Below, one piece after another: positions 1 through 8,063 of a DNA stretch of 26,058 nt (the stretch's first letter is position 1; each line of letters begins with the position of its first letter). Under the pieces are notes generated by a model, which saw only the letters and a program-made list of their open reading frames with translations, was not told the DNA's origin and made no database searches. The stretch covers positions 1-26,058 of the IMG/VR virus record IMGVR_UViG_3300020156_000075; one strand, 5' to 3'. Origin of the DNA: a virus. A program made the translations under genes and the position numbers.

Positions 1-579
1 ATGGGTATGTTCAAGCAGAACCCGGCCCAGCTTGTGCAAATAGTTCTTGCAGAGGCGGCGGCTCGTGGTGTAGATTTGAACCGTCTACTTGGTTCTCAGA
101 TCGGTGCGATCCAGACCAACGCCATTTCTAAGATGCTCGATCAGCGGTTGAAGCCGTTGGACGATGCAAGACAACAGAACGAACGACACGCGCGAGCCGA
201 ACAAGCAGCGCAGGACCGTTACGACAGATTTCTTGCCTCATACCCCGATGCTGAATTGCATCAGGACGCAATCGCAAACCTCATGGCCGAAGGTAAAGCG
301 CAAGACGAGCGCGAAGGTTACTATATGGTCCGTGAGTTCGCTCTCCGTAATGGGTTGGATTTTTCTCAACCTCTTGGTCCGCAAGTTGCTGCTAAGATAC
401 AACAGCAAAGGACACAAGGCGGAAAGCAACCTGCAAATCAGCAACAGCGGCGTCCGATGGTTACGGGACCTAGTGTTCCACAACGTCAGATGACGCAAAG
501 GGAAACAAGAATTGCTTCTCCCGACAGATCATATGCATCAATTGTCGAGGAAGCTATGAATGAAGCAGGACTTCAATAA
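1..579 (+). CDS. Putative capsid scaffolding protein, probably 5'-truncated
   Basis: The reading frame is open from the first base, so the ATG at position 1 may be an internal Met and the gene may begin outside the window. The visible 192 residues are hydrophilic and helical, rich in Gln, Arg, Glu and Ala, with a Gln-rich disordered stretch at about 135-165 and an amphipathic C-terminal helix. Position directly before the major capsid gene, with the stop codon abutting its ATG at 580, is where podoviruses place the scaffold that directs procapsid assembly and then leaves or is degraded. The highly charged, low-complexity composition fits that role. No protease motif is visible. The assignment rests on composition and position rather than a sequence signature; a minor head protein is the main alternative. 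Confidence 0.6.
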   Translation: MGMFKQNPAQLVQIVLAEAAARGVDLNRLLGSQIGAIQTNAISKMLDQRLKPLDDARQQNERHARAEQAAQDRYDRFLASYPDAELHQDAIANLMAEGKAQDEREGYYMVREFALRNGLDFSQPLGPQVAAKIQQQRTQGGKQPANQQQRRPMVTGPSVPQRQMTQRETRIASPDRSYASIVEEAMNEAGLQ

Positions 580-1533
580 ATGACTATCGCAAGTGTTTTG
601 CATTCCACGCTTACTAAGTCGCGCGGAAAGCTCATCATGGCGGCGGTCAAGTCTAACGCGTTCGTTGCGTGGGCGATGGCTAGCAATCGTGTTGAGTATG
701 AAGATGGTGGTTATGAAATTACCAATCCATTGACGATTGGTCGTAACCCCAACGTTGGTACTTACGAGTACTACGGAGAACTGCCGATTAACCAGACGAA
801 TGAGTTCACGACCGTTGAATATGGTTGGTCTCGTTTTGCTGGTTCGGTGATTATCTCCGATCAGGAAGAGGATGAGAACCGAGGACGCGCTCAAATCTTT
901 AAGCTTATGAAAGCCAAGATGGAAGTCTTGGAAGAGAGCATTAAAGAGAAGTTCTCTTCGTATCTCTATGCTGCGGGTGGTGGTGCTGATCCTTATGGAC
1001 TTGCTACCATGATCCCAGATGATCCGACGACGGGTACTCTTGGCGGTATCAATCGTGCATCTGAAACGCAGTGGCGTACTTCGTCCTACGATTTCGGTGC
1101 TGGTGGTATTGATAGCACCAACATCGAAGAGGCACTAGACGATATCCTTATGGACCTCACTGTGAAAGGTGAAAGCCCGGATATCATGCTGACTGGTCGC
1201 AATCTGTATCGTACTTATCGTGCGGCAGTGCGTGACAAGGTTGTCATTAACATGTCGGAAAGCAATTCCGGTAAGAAGATGATCGATCTTGGCTTCAAAG
1301 GTGTGAGCCATCAGTCGGTTCCGATGCTGTATGACGAGGATTGCCCCGTCAACAAAATCTATTTCATTAACTCTAAGTACCTTCGCCTACATATTCTCAA
1401 GCATGTGAATATGAAAGTGAAGCAGCTTACTGCACCGTGGAACGTTGATGCTCACGGCTCGCGTATCGTTTGGCAGGGACAGTTCTGTCTCTGGGCAGCG
1501 TATCGTAAGCACGCCGTGCTCATTAACGAATAA
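580..1533 (+). CDS. Major capsid protein
   Basis: This 317-residue protein is the likely shell subunit. The N-terminus (TLTKSRGKL near residues 10-18, then a VEYEDGGYEITNPL region) resembles a recurrent class of phage capsid proteins in which a short helical arm precedes a glycine-containing beta segment. It continues with mixed alpha/beta sequence expected of an HK97-type fold: a long acidic helix around residues 89-125, then a C-terminal domain ending in aromatic-rich strands (IVWQGQFCLWAAY). Length is normal for a podovirus capsid subunit. The start at 580 is kept because the TLTKSRGKL segment looks conserved. An internal ATG at 637 has a somewhat better ribosome site (GGAAAG) and cannot be excluded. 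Its place between scaffold and head-tail genes supports the call. Confidence 0.85.
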   Translation: MTIASVLHSTLTKSRGKLIMAAVKSNAFVAWAMASNRVEYEDGGYEITNPLTIGRNPNVGTYEYYGELPINQTNEFTTVEYGWSRFAGSVIISDQEEDENRGRAQIFKLMKAKMEVLEESIKEKFSSYLYAAGGGADPYGLATMIPDDPTTGTLGGINRASETQWRTSSYDFGAGGIDSTNIEEALDDILMDLTVKGESPDIMLTGRNLYRTYRAAVRDKVVINMSESNSGKKMIDLGFKGVSHQSVPMLYDEDCPVNKIYFINSKYLRLHILKHVNMKVKQLTAPWNVDAHGSRIVWQGQFCLWAAYRKHAVLINE

Positions 1534-1543
1534 TGAGGAACGG

Positions 1544-1849
1544 ATGAAAGCCGCTGTTGTTGAAAATACCGGGATTAAGCCTGCGTTCACTGTGAGCGAA
1601 GGTGGCCCGTACACACGTCGAATTGCGACGTTTAACAAAGAGAAGAAAACTTTCGAGTACTCCGATAAACAGGAGGAAACAAGTTTCATTCTCACCATGG
1701 CGCGTGGACATTCTATTCGTGTACGCACTATGGAAGAAGTTGAGCGTATTGCAGGACGATCCGGCGTTAAGCTTGTCGATCTTGAGACAGGCGAGGACAA
1801 AGGAACCGTTCCGCTTTTGGTGCAGAAGCGTGGAAGAGGTAATAACTAA
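1544..1849 (+). CDS. Small head-region protein of unknown function
   Basis: The start at 1544 is chosen because GAGGAA lies four bases upstream, while upstream in-frame ATGs fall inside the capsid gene. The 101-residue product has no family signature I recognise. It has a mixed strand/helix N-terminal half with a stretch pairing Lys and aromatic residues (KKTFEYSDKQEETSF, about residues 29-43), a helical ME-EVERIAG segment near 62-70, and a basic tail ending KRGRGNN. Its stop overlaps the next start as TAATG. Between the capsid and the next structural gene, small proteins are often capsid accessory or head-completion factors; that is an inference from position only. Confidence 0.6.
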   Translation: MKAAVVENTGIKPAFTVSEGGPYTRRIATFNKEKKTFEYSDKQEETSFILTMARGHSIRVRTMEEVERIAGRSGVKLVDLETGEDKGTVPLLVQKRGRGNN

Positions 1850-2529
1850 TGTCTGCTGCTGAGAAGATGGTGCCCGATTACGACAATTGGGCATCTAGTA
1901 TTAACCTCTACGTTCCCGATGCACAGTTTGCTTCGGAAGTTGGGGTGAATGGAGTGTTTCGGGCGGAGTTCGGAGCACTTGTTGCTGCTGATACGGATGG
2001 TGTTCTCGTAGACCAGTCAATGGAAGCTGCGGGTAATACGTCTACTATGGCAGCGACGTATGCACGTTCGAAGATGGGTCCGTGGGGACGTAACCTTACA
2101 ATGGTTGCGCCTGCGTCGTCTACGAACACTGTTACCGTTACGGGACGTGACTATCTCGGGCAACCGATGAAAGAAGCGTTCACTCTTAACGGTACGACGC
2201 CTGTTGCCGGTAAGAAAGCGTTTGCAGAAGTAACCAACATTGCTTGGACTACTGATGCAGAAGCTACTGCGGTTGATGTTGGGTGGGGCGACGTGTTCGG
2301 CCTTCCTTATCGCACAGAAGCATTGCTTGCTTCTATTGAGAACGATGCAACTGCAACTGCGGCAACGCTGGTCGCTGGTGCTTCATCTACGACTGCGCAG
2401 ACCGCAACGTCTGCTGATCCGCGTGGCACTGTTGATTTTAACGGTACACCGGATGCATCGCGGACATTCGCTGTTGTGGCAATTGCAGATAAGACGCAAC
2501 TGTTCGGTATCGCACAGTATTACGCGTAA
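1849..2529 (+). CDS. Putative virion structural (capsid accessory or decoration) protein
   Basis: This 226-residue protein is rich in Ala, Thr, Val and Gly with alternating hydrophobic residues, which suggests a beta-rich structural protein with little charge. The centre (NTVTVTGRDYLGQPMKEAF, around residues 92-110) looks like strands of an Ig-like or jelly-roll domain. An Ala/Thr-rich linker (about 165-190) separates it from a C-terminal strand segment. It overlaps the previous gene as TAATG and is followed by a strong terminator, so it closes the first head transcription block. Capsid decoration or head-fibre protein is the likeliest role from position and composition; no diagnostic motif was found. 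Confidence 0.6.
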   Translation: MSAAEKMVPDYDNWASSINLYVPDAQFASEVGVNGVFRAEFGALVAADTDGVLVDQSMEAAGNTSTMAATYARSKMGPWGRNLTMVAPASSTNTVTVTGRDYLGQPMKEAFTLNGTTPVAGKKAFAEVTNIAWTTDAEATAVDVGWGDVFGLPYRTEALLASIENDATATAATLVAGASSTTAQTATSADPRGTVDFNGTPDASRTFAVVAIADKTQLFGIAQYYA

Positions 2530-2536
2530 TCTGCAA

Positions 2537-2572
2537 GGGGGCGGTGTTGTGGGATGCCGCCCCCATTTTCCT
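2537..2572 (+). terminator. Rho-independent terminator after the capsid gene block
   Basis: A perfect 8-bp GC stem (GGGGGCGG at 2537-2544 pairs with CCGCCCCC at 2557-2564) encloses a 12-base loop, and two extra G-T wobble pairs can extend it inward. It is followed by ATTTTCCTT. It lies eight bases after the stop of the preceding gene and just before the AAGGAGT ribosome site of the adaptor gene. In a module with almost no intergenic DNA this is the only strong rightward terminator seen. It probably separates highly expressed head genes from the tail genes, with partial read-through. Confidence 0.85.
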
Positions 2573-2584
2573 TAAGGAGTACCC

Positions 2585-3229
2585 ATGTCTACCTTTGAGG
2601 AACTAGTTCAGAAAACAATTGTCGAACTAAAACTTGAAAACGGTGTTGCCGTTCAAGCCTATGCAGAGGACACGATTGCAGCGAAATTGCAACGTGTCTT
2701 TAATGCTTTGTTCGACCAATATTTCTTTCCTCGATACACTGCAACGACAACCTATACGCTTGACGGCAGCACGGGTAAAGTGACTGCTACTCTTACGTCT
2801 GTCATTAAGCGAGCAGATGATATCAAGCATATTTGGTATGCAACGAATACTCGTGAATTACCTAGGAAACCTTCTTGGATCAATCCCAACGCCCTTACTG
2901 GCGGCATTCGTCGTTATTGGGAGCCTGTGGCTGATAACAAGATTTTTAGAATACTGCCAATTACTACGACAGGTAATGTGACTGTCTCGTATAGAACTAA
3001 ACCCGCCGACTTCACTGCTGGTGACACAGTTTATATGGATGACGATCTTCTCGTCTCTGGTGCCGTATTCGATTGGCTAGTAGATGAAGGCGAGAATGAA
3101 ATGGCAGTAAAGAAATGGAAAGGTATCTTTGACGCGAGAGAAAGTCAGATCAGACAAGCTCTCAATAGCGGACCTATTCCATTTGGAACTGCTGCACCGT
3201 CTCCGTTTACTGACTGGATGAGCGAATGA
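2585..3229 (+). CDS. Head-tail adaptor, T7 gp11 / tail tubular protein A-like
   Basis: The 214-residue size, helical N-terminus, central strand region and C-terminal helical bundle match the gp11-type adaptor that forms a ring between portal and nozzle in short-tailed phages. Visible features are an N-terminal helical pair (ELVQKTIVELKLENGVAVQAY and AAKLQRVFNALFDQYFF), strand pairs at TATTTYTLDGSTGKVTATL, and a helical C-terminal segment with LVSGAVFDWLVDEGENEMA near residues 158-176. The start follows AAGGAG five bases upstream. Its last codons overlap the nozzle gene start as ATGA, the usual A-then-B order of tail tubular genes. The assignment is from gene order and architecture. Confidence 0.75.
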   Translation: MSTFEELVQKTIVELKLENGVAVQAYAEDTIAAKLQRVFNALFDQYFFPRYTATTTYTLDGSTGKVTATLTSVIKRADDIKHIWYATNTRELPRKPSWINPNALTGGIRRYWEPVADNKIFRILPITTTGNVTVSYRTKPADFTAGDTVYMDDDLLVSGAVFDWLVDEGENEMAVKKWKGIFDARESQIRQALNSGPIPFGTAAPSPFTDWMSE

Positions 3230-5541
3230 ACAAGACAAGTGTTATTCGTGATTTCAAGGGCGGTCTCAACGTAGTCGATGATGATCTAAATCTAGTCAGT
3301 GATTACCAAGTCGTCTTAGATAACATTCATCGCGGTATCGATAGCTCGTTGTCGGTTCGTCCCGGCTACGAGCTTTTCGCTGATCTACTCGATGGTACTG
3401 TTACAGAACACACAGCGTCGTTCGAGATTTCGGTAACGAATGCATCGCGGGCTGTTGTGTGTAACTGGAATTCTCATCCATTCAGTAATAGAGAACATAT
3501 CAATTTCACAACGCCAGTGACCATTGGGGGTATTACTCTCAGTGGTATATACGGCGTGAGTGATACTGGCACTAATAGCTTCACAATCTGGCACCGTGAT
3601 CCTGCTACCTCTACAACTGCTGCAACTGCGTCTCGTACCGTTTCGAGAGACGATCATATGTTAGCGGGTGATGTGTTAGAAGTCACCTATTACGACAATC
3701 ATCTAGTCGTTGTGGATAACATCGGCGAGATTTGTAAGATCGACGAAGATGGCACTAAGACACGTATCTTCGATGTAGCGTATGCTAACGCTTTGTCAGG
3801 CACCCCAATCGGTTGGGTTAATTGCTCGTTCGTTTGCTCCGACGTTTTCAGAGGCGACCTTATTCTTGTGAATGGTGAGGATAAGCCTCTCCTAATCAAT
3901 TTCGATAATGCGAATGAAGTCGAGTTTCTACAAGACATACCGACAGGAACGAATACCAACACTCCTGTTTGCAAATACGTTCGATCGGTCGGCAAATGGC
4001 TGGTCATGGCAGGCGATCCTGAATTTCCGTATCGTGTTCACATTAGCGCAACGGATGCTGGCGGTACGTGGGTTGGCGATGATGCACCTAATGATGCAGT
4101 GCAGGTCGATGTTAATAACGTCTCGAACTCACCTTCTCAAGTTATCCGTGGTATTCATAAGTTTAGGGATAACCTTGTCGTGGCCTTTGATGATACTTTC
4201 GTCTTGGTCACTCTTGGCATTTACGATGGCGACGATCATGTCCCTGACATTAACGATACCATTGCTAGGCATGGTGCTGTTTCGCATAAGTCGATGATCT
4301 TTCTTGGTTATGATCTAGTCTCTGCTGATCCTATTGGTGTGACTAGCATTGCCAAGTCTCTTTACGACAGTACTGTTGTCCCTACACGGCTAAGTGAGTT
4401 TATTGCTCCTTTGTTGCAGAGGAATATCAATCGTCTTTCAAACGATACATTGGAGAATAAAATCTTCGCTGTCTACTCTACACATGACACGCGTTATATT
4501 CTCTTCATGAATGATTTCGACGATGACCAGATTACTCTCGGATATGATCCCTTCTATGTTGTTTCTGACCACATTGGCGACGGGTTGGTTATTGTTGAGA
4601 AACGACAACACGGATTTGAAATCGGGGATAGCATCACAATTGCTGGGGCTACTGGCTTTTCCGGCATTACTGCTGGCAATCTCAATACTACTCATTCTGT
4701 GTATGGAGTTATAGACGAGGATTTCTTTGTTATCGATACCGCAGGAACCTCTACTATTGCTGGTCAAGGTGGGGGAAATGCGGCGACGATTACCCGAAAC
4801 AAAACTGAGACTACTGGATATGCTTATACCTATAACAAAGGTCTGAGAATTAAGACTTGGGCTCGTTATAGAGATATGAGTTTCGTAGCAGGATGCACAT
4901 CGGTTTATGGCCGTGTATTCCTTGCAACGGATAATCGTATCTGGCGAATGGGAAATAGGTTTGAGCCTATCTTCTCTGATCTATATAATAATTACGATGT
5001 AATCTGGGATAATAGCACTGCCTATACTGTTGGGCAGAAAGTCTATGATAGTGCGGCTAGAGAAACCTATACGTGTCTCGAAGCTCATACGTCCCATGCA
5101 TCCGATACGTTCGCTGAGGATCGAGATAATAATCCATCCTATTGGGAACGATATGAAGGTGAAGAGATTGTCTTTGCGGCTGAATGGCCTTGGGCTGATT
5201 TCGATAAACGCGATCTAACCAAAGCTGTTCAACGATTGGGTATCGATGCACGTGGTAAGGGTTCGTTTACTCTACAAACGTACTTCGACTATTTCTATAA
5301 AGACAGACTTAATGGAACGCGTACTCCCGGAATGGAAATGGGTTTCGTCGGTGGTGACACAGGCGGATATGGTGCAGGCGCACAGGCTTATGGAGCCGGT
5401 CGCATCGCCACTCGGCAAAGGTTGTGGCCGTGGCCTGCCCGTGCTAAGCTCGTGAAGTTCCGCATCGAAGGTCAGACAAGATACGATTTACGCATCGTAG
5501 CCCTTATCATTCGTTATAGGTTATTGGGTATAGATCGATGA
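3226..5541 (+). CDS. Tail nozzle, T7 gp12 / tail tubular protein B-like, with a carbohydrate-binding-like insert
   Basis: This 771-residue protein follows the adaptor and has the repeated beta-strand and Asp-rich blade-like segments expected of a gp12-type nozzle. The N-terminus (DFKGGLNVVDDDLNL, SVRPGYELF) resembles known nozzle or DNA-stabilisation proteins, where a G-L-N and R-P-G pair is common. Two small beta inserts of similar pattern occur near residues 85-135 and 455-525. A third insert, about residues 594-640, starts with Trp and has the W-STAY-G-V-Y-C-HTS-W pattern of small carbohydrate-binding modules (CBM5/12-like) and also occurs in the adjacent fibre. A Gly/Tyr-rich loop (GGYGAGAQAYGAG) lies near the C-terminus. 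It should form the DNA exit channel and dock the fibres. Confidence 0.78.
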   Translation: MNKTSVIRDFKGGLNVVDDDLNLVSDYQVVLDNIHRGIDSSLSVRPGYELFADLLDGTVTEHTASFEISVTNASRAVVCNWNSHPFSNREHINFTTPVTIGGITLSGIYGVSDTGTNSFTIWHRDPATSTTAATASRTVSRDDHMLAGDVLEVTYYDNHLVVVDNIGEICKIDEDGTKTRIFDVAYANALSGTPIGWVNCSFVCSDVFRGDLILVNGEDKPLLINFDNANEVEFLQDIPTGTNTNTPVCKYVRSVGKWLVMAGDPEFPYRVHISATDAGGTWVGDDAPNDAVQVDVNNVSNSPSQVIRGIHKFRDNLVVAFDDTFVLVTLGIYDGDDHVPDINDTIARHGAVSHKSMIFLGYDLVSADPIGVTSIAKSLYDSTVVPTRLSEFIAPLLQRNINRLSNDTLENKIFAVYSTHDTRYILFMNDFDDDQITLGYDPFYVVSDHIGDGLVIVEKRQHGFEIGDSITIAGATGFSGITAGNLNTTHSVYGVIDEDFFVIDTAGTSTIAGQGGGNAATITRNKTETTGYAYTYNKGLRIKTWARYRDMSFVAGCTSVYGRVFLATDNRIWRMGNRFEPIFSDLYNNYDVIWDNSTAYTVGQKVYDSAARETYTCLEAHTSHASDTFAEDRDNNPSYWERYEGEEIVFAAEWPWADFDKRDLTKAVQRLGIDARGKGSFTLQTYFDYFYKDRLNGTRTPGMEMGFVGGDTGGYGAGAQAYGAGRIATRQRLWPWPARAKLVKFRIEGQTRYDLRIVALIIRYRLLGIDR
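5005..5145 (+). repeat. Carbohydrate-binding-like module in the nozzle (copy 1)
   Basis: It encodes residues 594-640 of the nozzle. The pattern is Trp, then N-STAY, G, V, Y-x-C, HTS, a short acidic loop and a closing Trp. This layout of aromatic residues matches CBM5/12-like modules of chitinases and phage tail proteins. Its first about 30 bases are nearly the same as the start of the fibre copy at 5694, which suggests exchange or duplication between neighbouring genes. Confidence 0.65.
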
Positions 5542-7310
5542 GTATTGGTGCAATTCGCGATAGAACCGAACATTTCGAATTTATCTATCCGAACTTCAAT
5601 TTCCCTAGCTGGCATAGTTATATCGATAAGAACTTCGCTCTTATTGATGCTTTGCTTTATCTTATTACAGGTATCAGCGATCTTCGTGGTATCTGGGAAA
5701 ATAGCACAGCATATGTTGTTGGGGATCGAGCGGTTGATGAAGATACTAGCGTTGTTTATCAGTGCCTCGTAGGACATACTTCGTCTGCGTCTGGCACTTT
5801 TGCTGCCCATCGCTCAGCTAATCCTACGCATTGGCAAGAGAGTACTATTACTCCTGAGTTTCGTGGTACATGGGCTACTGCAACTGCTTATAATAATAAT
5901 GACTTCGTCGTTAGAAACAATGTCTACTATGTCTGTGTTGAAGCACATACATCAGGCGTGTTTGCCACTGATCTAACAGCGGTTAAATGGGTTGCGCTAG
6001 TTGATATCACTGCTCAAGTAACAGCGGCTGAGACTGCTGAAACTAACGCAGAGACTGCGGCGACTGCTGCTGCGGCAAGTGCTACAGCGGCTGCGGCTTC
6101 GGAAACATCTGCTGCTTCTGATGCTGCGGCTGCGGCTGCGTCGGAAACTGCGGCAGAAACGGCAGCTACAAACGCAGCTACAAGTGAGACTAATGCTGCT
6201 GCCAGTGCTGCGGCTGCGCAGACTGCTGAAACGAATGCAGAAACAGCGAAAACTAATGCTGAAACCGCTGAAACAAACGCTGGGACGGCTGCTACTAATG
6301 CCGCAGCCTCCGCAACTGAAGCTGCTGCACAAGCCGCTAAACTGACTGGTACATCTACTTCATCGGTTGCTATTGGTACTGGATCAAAAGCATTCACTAC
6401 TCAAAGTAGTAAGTTCTTTGATGTAGGTAATTTTGTTCTTATCGTAGATGATGCTGCCCCTGCAACTAATTGGATGTTTGGGCAGGTTACCGCTTATTCT
6501 GGTACATCGTTAACTGTTAATGTTGTAGTCGTCGGTGGTTCAGGCACTAAAAGCGCATGGACTATTCGTGTTGCAGGCGCTCGTGGTGCGACTGGTGATA
6601 CTGGTCCAGCGGGTACTATAGCTGATGGTGATAAGGGAAACATTACTGTTTCTAGCAGTGGTACTGTATGGACTATTGATAATGATGTTGTCACTTATGC
6701 AAAAATGCAGAATGTGTCTGCAACACAGCGTGCTATCGGTCGAAATACATCGGGTGCAGGCGATCCAGAAGAGGTAACTGCATCGCAATTAATCGATTGG
6801 GTAGGCTCCACACGCGGTGCTATTTTGTATCGTGGTGCGGCTGGATGGGCAATCCTTGCTCCCGGAACATCTGGACATTTTCTTAAATCAAATGGTGCTG
6901 GTGCTGATCCGTCTTATGCTGCTGTTTCAAGTCCAACTGCTTCAACCACAGCGCAGGTAGAGACAGGTAGTGATACAACAACGTTTGTTTCTCCGGGAAC
7001 GATGCGTTATCATCTTAGTCATCCAAAAGCAACGGCACGGTTTTCTGTTGCCGGTGTTTTAAGTTTTAATTCTGGAGTTTCGTTTATAACAGACGTAGGT
7101 ACAGGAAGCTGGACAGCCACTCTTCTTGATACTTTTGCCACTGCTTCTTTAGGTGCGTGTGTTGTTAGCGCATTGACTAGCACTACTCTATGTTTTAGTG
7201 TTACGGCACAAACGACAACAACATTTAGTATTAACGCTATGAATACATCAGGAACTCTTACCGATCCAAGTAGTGCTATGTATTTTATTATTATGGGGGA
7301 CATCGCCTAA
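5538..7310 (+). CDS. Tail fibre protein
   Basis: The 590-residue protein begins with a short nozzle-docking region (residues 1-50), then two carbohydrate-binding-like modules (W53-W99 and W112-W151). Next comes a long Ala/Thr/Glu/Asn-rich segment (about 157-273) built from heptad-like AETAETNAETAA units, the classic trimeric coiled-coil shaft of phage fibres. After it come a beta segment, a short collagen-like run (GARGATGDTGPAG, about 347-359), and a Ser/Thr/Gly-rich distal part typical of beta-structured receptor-binding tips. ATGA overlap with the nozzle gene implies translational coupling. I see no pectate-lyase or SGNH motif, so it appears to be a binding fibre rather than a depolymerase. 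The tip sequence is unlike anything I can name. Confidence 0.85.
   Translation: MSIGAIRDRTEHFEFIYPNFNFPSWHSYIDKNFALIDALLYLITGISDLRGIWENSTAYVVGDRAVDEDTSVVYQCLVGHTSSASGTFAAHRSANPTHWQESTITPEFRGTWATATAYNNNDFVVRNNVYYVCVEAHTSGVFATDLTAVKWVALVDITAQVTAAETAETNAETAATAAAASATAAAASETSAASDAAAAAASETAAETAATNAATSETNAAASAAAAQTAETNAETAKTNAETAETNAGTAATNAAASATEAAAQAAKLTGTSTSSVAIGTGSKAFTTQSSKFFDVGNFVLIVDDAAPATNWMFGQVTAYSGTSLTVNVVVVGGSGTKSAWTIRVAGARGATGDTGPAGTIADGDKGNITVSSSGTVWTIDNDVVTYAKMQNVSATQRAIGRNTSGAGDPEEVTASQLIDWVGSTRGAILYRGAAGWAILAPGTSGHFLKSNGAGADPSYAAVSSPTASTTAQVETGSDTTTFVSPGTMRYHLSHPKATARFSVAGVLSFNSGVSFITDVGTGSWTATLLDTFATASLGACVVSALTSTTLCFSVTAQTTTTFSINAMNTSGTLTDPSSAMYFIIMGDIA
5694..5834 (+). repeat. Carbohydrate-binding-like module in the fibre (copy 2)
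   Basis: It encodes fibre residues 53-99 with the same W-NSTAY-GD-Y-C-HTS-W spacing as the nozzle module. The opening 33 bases differ from those of copy 1 at only about five positions by eye. Confidence 0.65.
5871..5990 (+). repeat. Carbohydrate-binding-like module in the fibre (copy 3)
   Basis: It encodes fibre residues 112-151: W-ATATAY-ND-VV-YYVC-EAHTSG-W. It keeps the Trp, Tyr, Cys and HTS landmarks of copies 1 and 2 but is shorter and diverged at the DNA level, so it is likely an older duplication. Confidence 0.6.
6004..6345 (+). repeat. Alanine-rich heptad repeats of the fibre shaft
   Basis: Degenerate repeats encode units such as AETAETN and AASETAA with Ala, Thr, Glu and Asn in near-heptad spacing over about 115 residues. 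This is the coiled-coil shaft of a trimeric fibre. The repeats are degenerate at the DNA level, but variable copy number between relatives would not be surprising. Confidence 0.75.
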
Positions 7311-7774
7311 TGGGTAAACGTATTGTTTATATGAGACCAGACGGCGGTATGTCAATAGTAATTCCTGCCTCTAATGGACGTATCGGAGACGAGACCGAAG
7401 ATGATTTTATTGCTCGTATTCGACAAAATAATCTTCCATTAGATGCCATTGACATACAAATTGTAGAAGAAACAGACATACCTACAGATCGCTATTTTCG
7501 CAATGCGTGGAAACATTCTGCTGGGGCTATATCTGTGGATATGCCTAAAGCAAGAGATATACACAGAGACAAACTAAGAGAAATGCGAGCACCTAAACTT
7601 GCTGCTCTTGATGTTGAGTATATGCGTGCGGATGAACGTGGAGATACACAAACAAAAAGTACTGTCTCTGCTAAGAAACAGGCATTACGAGATATTACAG
7701 TTGATCCTACCATTGAAGCGGCTCAGACCCCGGAGGAACTCAAGGCAATCATACCTGACGCACTAAAGGACTAG
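7310..7774 (+). CDS. Fibre-associated or assembly protein, unknown
   Basis: A 154-residue protein whose start overlaps the fibre stop as TAATG. The C-terminal half is helical: DRYFRNAWK at about 62-70, then the RDIHRDKLREMRAPKLAALD segment and a helix ending DPTIEAAQTPEELKAIIPDALKD. The combination FRNAW, RDK-R-R-P-L-ALD and TPEELKA is one I associate with short proteins encoded just after fibre genes in several phages, or with C-terminal domains of fibre-linked proteins. The N-terminal third is acidic and beta-like. A fibre chaperone or fibre-tip partner is a reasonable inference from position, not proven. Confidence 0.6.
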   Translation: MGKRIVYMRPDGGMSIVIPASNGRIGDETEDDFIARIRQNNLPLDAIDIQIVEETDIPTDRYFRNAWKHSAGAISVDMPKARDIHRDKLREMRAPKLAALDVEYMRADERGDTQTKSTVSAKKQALRDITVDPTIEAAQTPEELKAIIPDALKD

Positions 7775-7778
7775 TCTA

Positions 7779-8063
7779 ATGTCTAAAGAAAAAGAACAGT
7801 TGTTCGATGGTAAGATTACTTGGGGTATTCTCCTCACAGCCATAGCCTTCATCGGCTCTTATTACTTAATGTATACTAAAGTAGATAGTCTCCAAGAGAA
7901 TAATAAAGATATCAAGGTAGAACTCCGTGACATTAAAAACAAGCAGGATACAGCCACTAATCGGCTCACTGTCCTCGAAACCGTTCAGAAGCACATGCAA
8001 ATCACTCTTGATCGCCTTGATCGTAGGAGTGCTAATCGGAGTAACACAGGCGCTGAGCCATAG
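7779..8063 (+). CDS. Single-TM protein with coiled-coil tail (spanin- or holin-like)
   Basis: The 94-residue product has a charged N-terminus, one transmembrane segment at about residues 14-32 (TWGILLTAIAFIGSYYLMY), then a long helical tail (VDSLQENNKDIKVELRDIK, then a Leu-spaced segment to about 80) likely to form a coiled coil. This N-in, tail-out layout is that of an inner-membrane spanin, although some phages carry similar proteins of unknown role or holin accessories. A second gene begins within it in the +1 frame and encodes a secreted protein, mimicking an Rz/Rz1 arrangement. A clearer spanin pair lies downstream at 8851-9229, so the role here is uncertain. AAGGA lies upstream of the start. 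Confidence 0.65.
   Translation: MSKEKEQLFDGKITWGILLTAIAFIGSYYLMYTKVDSLQENNKDIKVELRDIKNKQDTATNRLTVLETVQKHMQITLDRLDRRSANRSNTGAEP

Noticed and set aside
1445-1543. Upstream extension of the small gene at 1544
   Set aside because: It lies wholly within the capsid coding sequence, and a good ribosome site directly precedes 1544.
6014-6397. Long leftward Ala/Val-rich and Ser/Arg/Cys-rich frames opposite the fibre shaft
   Set aside because: They are mirror images of the Ala/Thr-rich repeat codons of the fibre. They have low complexity and no ribosome site.
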